Source: Gibbula magus
Lineage: Eukaryota > Mollusca > Gastropoda > Trochida > Trochidae
Length of the DNA: 64,000 nucleotides
Direction of reading: 5' to 3'
Assembly: GCA_936450465.1 (NCBI GenBank)
Contig: OW388291.1
Location: forward strand, 32,154,656-32,218,655
Below, piece after piece: positions 1 through 30,700 of the stretch (its first letter is position 1; the number at the start of each line of letters is the position of its first letter). A program made the position numbers and the translations under genes. Below the pieces are notes generated by a model. The model did no database searches and had not been told where the DNA came from. It worked only from the letters and a program-made list of their open reading frames with translations.

Positions 1-98
1 AAAAAAGCGAAAAGTTTACGGACGGATGGACGGACGCCGAATGCCATGCCATAAGCCCATCGGGCCTTTCAGGCCGGATGAGCTAAAAATCAGACGTA
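1..98. repeat. End of a dispersed satellite-like repeat
   Basis: AAAGTTTACGGACGGATGG and GGGCCTTTCAGGCCGGATGA match the right end of the block at 15700-16790 and, inverted, 30950-31080. The repeat continues outside the window. Confidence 0.6.
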
Positions 99-698
99 GT
101 GTGCGCTCAGCCTAATCAAGATTACCTGTGGAGAGAAACTGTTGGGTGATAAGCTCTGGATGAAATGATTTGCTCATAATGTAATGTTCTAATTTGAGTG
201 TTTCAAAAACAAGAAAATGAAATAAAAAATATTTGCATAAATTTTGCAATGAGGATACATGACTGATACATACGAAGTCATATCTACATGTCATTGCGAG
301 TATGTGTCACATGTCATAACTTTCAAACAATTAGATTTTGAGTTAGAATGAAAAAGACGATTAACAGATAGATTGCCAACTTCTTCATAGTATCACTTTA
401 CCTGACCCCTTTATCAAGTAATATAAGATACCAACAGCAATAAAACACAGGCTGTCAAGGGGACCGACATGTGCTTTATGAGGCAATAAAGCATGCTCAT
501 GATTTAAAACATCAGAACGTCGCTTAGCAAATGACATCATAGTTTTAATAGGTCACTTTGATCGTTTAATTGCTAGTGTTCTACGATGGGAGGCATAAAT
601 ATATATTTTCAAAATATAGTTTACACAAATAACGAAATATCTTAACGTTTTTTATATAAAAGCGAGTAATTGTTTAAGGGCATCTCATGTAAGACTTG

Positions 699-799
699 TG
701 CTTTATCATGGAATAAAACACAGCAGGGAGCATAAACCAATCAGGGCTGTGCCCTTCGTGTTTTATGCTCCCTGCTATGTTTTATTCTATGATAAGGCA
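699..799. repeat. Foldback element
   Basis: Arms GCTTTATCATGGAATAAAAC and GTTTTATTCTATGATAAGGC surround AGCAGGGAGCATAAA and its complement, a hairpin of about 100 bp. A single GCTTTAT-type motif with AATAAAACACAG also occurs near 440-480. Confidence 0.7.
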
Positions 800-1382
800 T
801 GCTAACTTGTTTTCTATTTCTTAAATACCCCAAGCTCTACCCACGAAAACCACGAAAATTACCAACCACGAAAATTTCCCGGTATACGGTATACACAACA
901 CAAGGGATTTGCATGAATACCTGCAGACCCATTGAATTGGGTCATAACAAACTGATATTTTGTACACGCCCTCTTGTGTCAATCATGTCTCTCTATCCAA
1001 TGGACAACACTCTCTATGTGTAGGATAAAACACGATACTGAGGTAAAACCAGAGGTAAGAAAGCTGGGTGGGAAGCTTTCTTAACGAGGGTTTTCAATCC
1101 CAAGCTTAACCGAGGTAGAGTGTTTTATCTAACTTAGATACCGTAACGATTTAACATATATTGAGGTTTTTCTTACAGCAGATGAATGAGGGGTAGTGTT
1201 TTTATATTCGTCAAATGTCAAAATTTACATTTCATAAGTTTTTATTTTTGTATACTTTTCGAGTCTAATTGTTGTGAAAAAATTGGTTTGATGGTCTGGC
1301 AAATAATTTTTGATGTCATTTAAGGTCTTACTTTCAAAAGTAAAAACTACTCATACGGAGTCTCCGATAGGTTTCTAACAGA

Positions 1383-1508
1383 TGGACAACACTCTCTATC
1401 AAATGGACAACACTCTCTATCAAATGGACAACACTCTCTATCAAATGGACAACACTCTCTATCAAATGGACAACACTCTCTATCAAATGGACAACACTCT
1501 CTATCCAG
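1383..1508. repeat. 21-bp tandem repeat, 6 copies
   Basis: Unit TGGACAACACTCTCTATCAA plus A. The six units are nearly perfect, the last ending CCAG. A solo unit lies at 1000-1018. The minus-strand ORF with DRECCPF repeats is the translated repeat, not a gene. Confidence 0.9.
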
Positions 1509-1806
1509 TGCAATGGACAATATTCTCTTTCTAATGGATAACAGCAATGTTAACACTGCCTAAGCAAACCATTTTCAAATGGGTCATCACATTTTCAAGG
1601 TTACTTTAACTACGTCATGAAATGGTCAACAATGAAGAAACTCTTGAGAAGACAATTAAAGATGTTTTTGTAACATCACTGATACACTTCGACAACCATA
1701 TTAATAACGGTTTGGAGTCATGCGATGGGTACCAGTCCTACTCAGTTCCCACCTGTCCAGGGTATTCGGGGTACCTGTCCAGCCTTAAAAGTTCGAACTT
1801 CAAAAC

Positions 1807-1999
1807 GCAAGGCATAACTCTTGCCAGTCTCCATTACTGGCTGATTTAAGCCTTGCAGTATTTATTTACCGTGCAAAGTTAGTGGTTTGCTGCACCTGAA
1901 ATGTAAAGTGGGCCCCGATTTCCTAGCACAGAGATCTTAAGGAAATACTGCAAGGCCTGAATCAGCCAGTTATGGAGACTGGCAAGAGTTATGCCTTGC
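1807..1999. mobile_element. Hairpin MITE family A, copy 1
   Basis: Arms of about 70 bp: GCAAGGCATAACTCTTGCCA at left and its complement at right, with TTTAAGCCTTGCAGTATTT and its complement inside. Further copies lie at 28398, 40089 and 57200. Confidence 0.75.
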
Positions 2000-3252
2000 A
2001 TTGGGAAGTTGTAGAAGTTCATGCTTGTTCAAACCAGTGTGACCACAAATGCAACAACACACAAAACAATTTGGAATGGTTTATTTCAAAATAATTCACA
2101 TACATATTGTTTTTTTTCTCTATGCAAAAACATAGTTTTGTTAACATCATGCATGATATGTAAAAAATTTCATTTATAATCATCATGCATCAATTTTCAA
2201 TCCGCATTTAACAATTTCTCAGATCTAAATATATCTTTTTAAAAAATTTCTCCAACCAAAAACAAGTAATAGCATAAAGAAAAAATATCTAAAATAAGCA
2301 AAAAATAAACGCATATCTAAATATTACAGATCCTATACCGTCTTAAGTCCTCTCAAAATTCAAAATGGTATCTTAAACAAAATTTGTAAATTTCGCCTCT
2401 TCACAAGAAAGCGCTTAAATGAAATTGTCAAAAGCCCCAACACATGAAAAATCTTTTTATCAATTCTGTACAAATATATTTGATTGCAATCAAGTCAATT
2501 TAAATCTCCCTTTTACTATTTTCATTGTTTCAATAATTATTCAGTATTTCTTCATCCTAGTCATTTCATTCGAACTTTTCCATCTCACCTGATTTTTCCT
2601 TTGCTCTCTACAAGCAAATGGTTCTTTTTGTTCACTAAACTAAATCTGATTCTGATTATCAGCAATAATAAAGACACAAAACTGATTAACAGCACAAAAG
2701 GTAAGTACATTATCACAATGCGCAAGTGCGTTGATAAAACCGATTAAACAGAAAGTGGAAAAAAATAAAAGCCCAAAACATACAAGGTGGGATGAAGGGA
2801 AACAACATAGAATCGAAAGGTGAGGCAAATGAAAAAATATTACATTTTATTTATGATAATAAAAAAAATTCCAGCCTTTAATCATAATATATTTATTTTT
2901 ATTTGATTTAAATTTCGCAATTTTTGCATCTATGTACACATGGGCATCAAATGTTACACCTTGTATATTAATGCTGAATAATATTATAACAATAATAAAA
3001 TGTTGCACATTTACATAGACATATCTACAATATCACAAACGTGTATAATATAAGCAAAAATCTATAAATCAGAAATTGTTTTGTAAATGGTATATTTACA
3101 CAGCTGTTATTTTTCCTCAAAATTTGTTTTCAAATGATTAGTAAAGTTATGATATATCTGCCACAAGGTTTTTAATTACTTTTACAGTGGTCCAATATCA
3201 TTTGCTCTTGTGGAATTTTGAATGCAAAAATTTTGTTTAAATATTTTGTTTC

Positions 3253-23278
<20,026 letters not shown>

Positions 23279-24730
23279 GTTTCTCTTCAAGAGAAATCAC
23301 AAAGTGAGAAACTTTTCCGAAAGTCAATCTCTGTTCAACGACAACAACGATCTGTCTATTTGGTTTCGTCACGAGTTTACCAACAAACTGTTGCGCCATC
23401 TGGCGGGTGATTCAAAGGGAGGTAATTCACTTAGACTTGGTCACCGCTAACAAAGATTTCGGTAAATTTGACAAAAAGAAACTTTGCCTGAATACTGTAT
23501 AACATTTATTTAAATATTATATCATGAGCATATTGTGTAATAGCAACTTCAAAATATTAGATGTTACTTTAAATTTGAATATTCAACTTTTTTTTATCGT
23601 CAGTTTATTCAGAGACCATAACATGAATTTATTTTATGGTCTCTGGTTTATTATTTTACATGCTTGTATATTTTAAATACATTTTTTTAAATTAAAATCT
23701 TAATCACTATTATATTGATCTTTATGATATGTGGACAAATATCTTTAACACATGTTAAATAAAACTATACCTAGGGAAAGTATTTTTTTTGACACAGAAG
23801 GAAAACTCATTGTCTATGGAACGTAAATTTATGCCAACAGAAGCCTCGAGATCACGACTGTCGGGGTTATTGTAATATAATTGACAAATATATTTTCATA
23901 TAAAAAATGACCAAGGTAAAATCGACACAAAACCGAATTTTATTTGACCGGAAAGACTTTTTTTGCGGTTGAGCTTGAACAATATGTCAATATTATTAAT
24001 TATTACCCATGCATATGTTTGGAAATATCCGAGTTGTAACTCGGTCATATCCAACCATAAGGACATTAATACTTATTACCTAAATAATTTGAAATGACCG
24101 CGTTAAAATTTCGATACTAGCACATGAACACACGAGCAATATAATCCTCGCTATATGGGAATACAAACATTCATACTCGTTTCGTAAACATCATAAAACA
24201 CACTTCCTCGGGTAATTTCTGTTTATTTGAAATATAGATACAGTATTTTCACTATAGATACAAACATTTTGAATGAATCATCGGATCATTAAAGCACATA
24301 TTTATGATAGATACACCTACCTATTGAAAGGTTTTGGACGAAAGGACGATTAGAAATATTACAAACAAACTGGATGTAAATTCACTGTCATTTTAAAATC
24401 CAAAACCGAAACAGCACAGTCCATGAACGAAGATTTAGATTCCACCCCAAAATACCGATATTTCCTAGGATAGTTTTTAATAAAATAACCCATTATCTTA
24501 TACATACATATATGCTGAAACATTTCACGACTGGGTGTCAGTCTACCACTAATGAATTTCTGCATTAATCAAAACAGATGTTACTGATACTCGTAACATA
24601 AACACTGGTCATAGGCAATATTCTAACATTGAAACCTGTTATTGAAAACATAACCCACATGACCCAGAAAAGGTTTCGTCATGATAATCTATAAAGTAGG
24701 TCGCGGCAACCCAACTTCTGCCTTGCTAAA
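23279..24730. other. Divergent intergenic region, cathepsin / mARC
   Basis: 1,452 bp between two oppositely oriented start codons, so it should hold both promoters. No TATA box can be assigned with confidence. It includes the hairpin AGAGACCATAA/TTATGGTCTCT (about 23612-23644) and a foldback relative at about 24000-24220 whose CACTTCCTCGGGTAAT end recurs inverted at 25388. Confidence 0.5.
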
Positions 24731-27700
24731 ATGGCTGCCCTTGACGAAATAGAACCTGTTGCCGTGTTTGCAACGCTTGTGGCAGGCGCAGTGTTAAAGT
24801 ATATATTTTCTGCAGTTATTGGAAGTTGTAGGGGGAGGGACTATGAACTTGTGGGGGAGGTGGGATCCCTCACTTGCTACCCAATAAAGTCCTGCGGGGG
24901 CTTCAATGTGACGACCGGAGACTGCACTAGTATTGGCCTCAGGGTTGAAGGGAATGTCATAGACAGGTAAGAGGGGCACTCTATTATTAGTCTAACACTT
25001 TGACTGTAAACAATTTTTTTTTAAAATAATTGAAAAGGAGCCTTTTTTTAATTCCAATTCTTACAGTCTCCTTTTCAATATTTAATAAAATGGTGATATT
25101 TTCAGAATAAATACCTTTTTCATAGTCGTGTAAGACTACTCTATTATTTGCCAAATGGAATAACATATATTTCAAACAATTATGCTTTTAAATTTGTTTA
25201 AGGGAATGTTATAGACAGTTTTGATACAATGATTAAAGTTTAATATGAAATCGAAATGTTGTGTGAACATGTTTTTAGAAAAGATTCCAGCAAAATTAAG
25301 AGAAAATGCATGGCAACTTAAGACACTTGATTCGACAATACTCAACACAGGTTAGATAAAATTGAAAGCTTGAAACCGAGGAATGACATATAGAGATTAT
25401 TACCCGAGGAAGTGTGTCGTATGACTTTTACGAAACGAGTGTGAATTCTTGTATTGCCCGAGCGAGAGCGAGGGTTATACATAAATTTGCACGAGTTTCG
25501 AGTGTAATAATTTCTTTATTACCCATTTTATTCCATTTTATTCCATTTGATTCGCGTTAAAATAGTCAGGAAACGGGCCACTTCCCTTGCGACGGCAAGC
25601 TACAGTGACGTCACGAACAATCATTTCATAACGTCACAGGCGACGTAATACGGGAAGCCGCGGTGAAACAATCGTTGCTAGGCAAACGTGATATGTGCAC
25701 ATGTGCTCATATCAAAAATATTAACTCGGTTATTTTCAACCATATGGGTAATAAAGACAGGTATTAGTTAAGTTTGTGATTTGGGGTTAAAGAATTGCTA
25801 AAGCTTTGTTGAAGAGTTGAAGGGATGCTTTGAGTTCGATGTGAGATATTGGCTAAAATTTGGTATCTGCATTTACTTGTGAGAAAAATAGCAAGAAAGG
25901 AATCCTATAAGTCTCTCATGACTTATCATGCAGAGTATTAATTTCAAACAGAAACATCTAGACTTACAAAAAAGGAAAAATACAAGTGCTTAGACTACTG
26001 TTTAGGTGAAGGGCCCGGATCACAGGTTTGTGTTGAACAATCTGAGTTGACATGTTATCCTATGGAGACAACGACAACCTAAGGTATAACACCTGCATGG
26101 AAAATCGTTGATATTTTATGCTATTGGATAACAGCTTGGGTGCTCTTGCACAGGTGGATATGATATAAATCAGTAGTTGGAGGACTAAACGTCTTTTCAA
26201 CTAGTACCGTTTGATGTTAATTAACGGGACGATGAGTCGAATGTATACACGCGTAACTTGGATGATTTCATTGATGTATGCAAGATAGGATAATGCCCTG
26301 CTTAAAAGAAAGCTATTTTGCAACGATTAATTTACCAAGTCAAATAAATATTGACATTTTTCCCAGTAGTTAAATACATAGGGAAAAGTGTGTGTTATTC
26401 ACTCACATATCTCTCATCGGGTCACGAGAGTTGAAAATGTGATATTTAATCCGTTGAAAAATATCGGTCTTTCAAAGGACAATAAGCTGAACGGTAGTCA
26501 CTGAGAGTGTATAAAGCGGCCGTAAAATATAACTTCTGTCCCGTTCCTGGACACCGATATGACCTTTGTCTTTGTCCTTTCATACACTATGTGGGAACAT
26601 TTTATGAAGATGTCGTGATGACCTATCGTGTTCTTACATACATTAGGTTGTAATATTATATGATGTTGTCGTATTCTATATCTTGTTATTACATACACTG
26701 GGTGGTGATTTTATAAAGTGACGTCACATTATCCTTTATCTTTGATGCTTTGATGTACAGTCTCTCATAACCCCGGAAGGGGTGGCTCGTTATGTTTTAT
26801 TGCTACAGTGTGTGTTTATTTATTTTAATGTCATGTACATGTAACGAGGTGAGACTCAAATAAATAATTGTCTGTCTGTCTTATTCTCATGTACAGGCAC
26901 TAGGCGTCGATGTTATAAATGTACTTTTTTCAAAATGTCTTCTGAAAGTTTTTTCAATTTTTTCAAATTGATTTTTAAAAAATACTTTGTTTTAAGCCTC
27001 GGTCCCAACCCACCGTTCGCTTTTTTGTCCGTACGTTTTTAAGGGAGGCCACGTTTCTGAAAAAAAACGTGGGGAGGATGTGGAAAACGCAGGGAGGGAG
27101 CAAAATCAACGCACGTCTCACGCAAGGTGTAAGTACGTTGCCCGCACGAAATGCCTGGCCGTGATCTGCTACATGCAACGTACGTTTCACACGTGGTAAG
27201 TGCGTTGTAAGTGCTTACAACGTACTTACACCTTGCGTGTGACGTACGAGTGCCACGTTATCCTACGGATGCCGTACTTACATGTGCTGCACACGCACGA
27301 TGTCATTACTTACACGCACGGTGTAAGTGCGTGCAAGTGCAATGAACTTAAGTTTTTCAGGCCGATTTCAGGCACCCATGGGGTAGGGGTAGGCCTATAT
27401 GGCGACCTCCAGACGTTCTCTCTCAGAGCTGCTGCCTCAAGATGCCGCCCATTCAACTCAGAGACTGCAAGAGCAGCTTCAAATTGCAGCGTATAATAAC
27501 TGCAGAAATCAGTGCACACAACGTACGTTGTAATTGAGGAGCACGTGCTTACTCGGCACTGGCAACGTGGGTGTTGCATGCTCATTTGTCAGTTGAACTG
27601 GGGAAGTATCGAGTAAGCACGGACGACGCACTGACAACGCACTTGCAACGTGCGGAGCACGCACGTACTAAGTGCGTCGTCCGTGGATAATGTGTCAATG

Positions 27701-30700
27701 TTAAAAAGTTCGTGCGTTGTGCGTGCCGTGTCCGTAGAGTGCAAGCACGGAAGTCGTACGTGTGGAAAATACGCAGCTCGCCCGCAGCGAAAGTTCTGCA
27801 TGCACTAAACGCGCTACGGCGTGTCTGCGTGCTCCTAAATCCGTACGGTGTCGGTACTTACAACGTACGGATACCACTATTTTACCCACGTTTATACACG
27901 TAGACAGCACGCACTTGCAAGTACGGCGGGTTGTGACCGCCGCTTTACTGAAAGTTATTGGTTTCAAAATGTTTCTACTGAAAGCGTCTTCGAAACGTTA
28001 TCACTGAAGGTGTCATCGAAACGGTATTACCCAAAGTGTCTTCAAAACTTTTTACTCAAAGCTTCTGCAAAACTTTTCACTCAAATATTCTTCAAACTGT
28101 TTTACTCTAAGTTTTTTTCGTAACGTTTTTTAAAAAAGTTTCTGAATTTTTACAGAAACGTTTTATAACCATTCTTGTGGCAGCTGAGTTCTGCTTCCAG
28201 ACACTGGGTGGTGACCGACGCCAAGTACAACGTGCTGTCAGCTGGTCAAATGCCGCGACTGACCCTTGTGTCCACCGACGTGAAGGACGGTCAGCTCATC
28301 GTGAATGCTCCGGACATGTCCACTCTCAAACTGACCACAACACCAGCGGTCACCAGGGACAGAGTGGTAACCTGCAAGTACGATCAAACCTCCCTCCTCA
28401 AGGCATAACTCGCGTCAATCTCCATCACTGGCTAATGTAGGACTTGTCGCATTTCCTTTACTTTGCTGTGCTGACATAGCGGTGCGCTGCACATGAACTG
28501 CATAGTGGGCTTTACTAGTACGGAAAAACTAAGGAAATGCGGCAAGGCTTAAATTAGCCAGTGATGGTGACTGGTGCGAGTTAAGAAGACCAGCGCTAGT
28601 CAAGCGGCGTTAGTTTGTATTGTGTTGCCCTCTACTTCTAACACTTGGTTAACCAATCGATTGGGCCTATTATATACAATATGCCAATAATGTCATTTCG
28701 AAATATCAGGTTTGAATTAAAATATGACAGATAAGTTATTGGAAATAAATCTTCTTCGAGAGTTCTGTCGCCACAACAACGCTGTGTTGTTTGTTTTTTT
28801 TAAAAAAAAAATAATTTCATTCGAGGCAATTTAAGTTGTAATATTCTAAACTTTCAAAATATTTAAATAACTCTCCTCAGTGCGAGTGGCTCTGAACTGG
28901 AAGGTTTGGACTGTGGAGACGAGGCGGCGGAATGGTTCAGCAAGTTTCTAGCCAGGCCCGGAGTTCGACTCCTCCACTCGGCCCCCGGGCTCAAGAAGCG
29001 AGAAGTTTCTCAAGAACCCAAGGCGTGGGGGAACCCTGCTGTACTGGGGGATCAGGTATAGATAGTATCAGATGCTGCTGCGTAAAAGATCAGTCTGATT
29101 AAAATCGACTTCACCCAATAAACGTAATGGGCTCCGTTCCATAACAGCGAGCGCTTATAATCGCTCATTGATTGCTCAATGTAGCGCTCAAGTGTAGTGT
29201 CAAGTAGTGCTCATTCTCTCCTGAACAACACGGTGCAAAACCTCAAAGTTCGCTCGCTTTGCTACGTAGCGCTACATTGAGCAATCGCGTTCAAGAGAGG
29301 TTTAAAAGTAATCGCTAATTGAGCGCTTACTTTGAAACCTCTCTTGAACACGGCCAAGGTTCCTACGGAGGCTCGTGTTGTAATAGGCAGAAACGGCCAA
29401 TTCACAAAACATCACAAAACGTGTGAACTTTCTTTTGTACTTCAGTGTAACCCCCTTCGTTTATTTCCAGGCAGCATTCAGTGACTTCTGCGCATATCTG
29501 GTAATGACGGAATCGTCCCAGGAGGCAGTGAATGAAAACACACCTGAGAAGTTATCGATAAAGAACTTCCGGCCCACCATCGTGCTGAAAGGAACCAAGC
29601 CATATGAAGAAGCAAGTGAGATCCGATCTGATCTAACGATATTTCATGTGTCACTGAACTCGAAACATAATCTAAAGTAATAGTATTCAGGACGATATCG
29701 ACTGTGCTTAGTCAGGTAACGTACATTGGTGATTCTGTCTTTGAGGTGACCTTTTACCGTACGTATCATGCTGGACGCCGACCTGTAGAACACAGGGGCT
29801 GGTATTGCTGAAAATAATACGTCCTAAGTAAAAAACTTCGTCCTTTGACAGCTCCCTACATATAAAGAAATATATATCGTTCTCTGACAGATATACCTAC
29901 ATATAAAGAAATATTTATTTATTTTATTATTTTATGTATATTATGTATTTACTTATTTCGATGATAACAGTATCCTTACTTCTGTACACTACTGTAATTA
30001 CTAACTTCTGTGTTAACAGGACCAGTGGGAGTCAGTTAGGATCGGAGACAAGGCAGTCCTGAGAACTCTCTACTGTACTCCAAGGTAGAGTAGTTACCCT
30101 TCTGGACCAACAGGTTCCTTATTTCAACGAATGGTTTCACTTGTATCTTTAACGCTGTCACTTTCTAGGTTAGGATCGGATTATCGGAGTATCACGTTTA
30201 GAACTAGTATTGACAAATAAGTTCATCTTGCTATAGCATCCACTGCTTGAGGGACGGTGCAATGGGGAGTCTGATATTTATCCCCCGCCGCGCGTTAAGC
30301 GTGAAGCGGGGGATATGATATTCGGCTGCGTCCGTCCGTTCGTCCGTACGAAATGGAATAACTCAAATACTATTCACTGGATTCTTTTCATATTTTGCAT
30401 ATGGGTTCATCATAGGAAGAGTAATGTTCCTACAGAGGTTTGTGACCTTGACCTTCATTTCAAGGTCACAACGAGACTTTGTCATTTTACCCTTGTCAGC
30501 GGGATATCTCAATCACCAGTCGCTTGATTCTCTTCATATTTTACACATAGCTTCTCCAAGGAAAGACGACGGACTGATTAGATTTTGGTGACGTTGACAT
30601 TATTTTCAAGGTCACAGCGGAACTTTGAATTTTTCGAGTGTTTATGTACATGTAAAGGTTGTCAGCGGGATATCTCAAGAACCATTCACCGGAATTCCAT

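Larger units (their letters stand above)
99..3252. other. Intergenic, 3' of the cathepsin gene
   Basis: AT-rich. No gene recognised. It holds the foldback at 699-799, the 21-bp tandem repeat at 1383-1508 and a hairpin MITE at 1807-1999. The short ORFs at 112-294, 799-1023, 2484-2747 and 2640-2828 have no recognisable content. Confidence 0.6.

Noticed and set aside
1383..1508. Possible CRISPR array (21-bp repeats)
   Set aside because: No spacers between the repeats, and the host is an animal genome. Simple tandem repeat.
23279..23290. Upstream start (MKRN) for the cathepsin
   Set aside because: The upstream codon is TTG; the ATG at 23276-23278 starts a good signal peptide.
27200..28123. Overlapping Cys/Arg-rich ORFs in the CpG-rich element
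   Set aside because: Many frames on both strands are open because of composition. No conserved domain can be recognised.
29612..29680. Extension of mARC exon 4 through a GT donor at 29616
   Set aside because: It gives phase 1 and reads into a stop seven codons into exon 5, whereas the GC donor preserves the family sequence.
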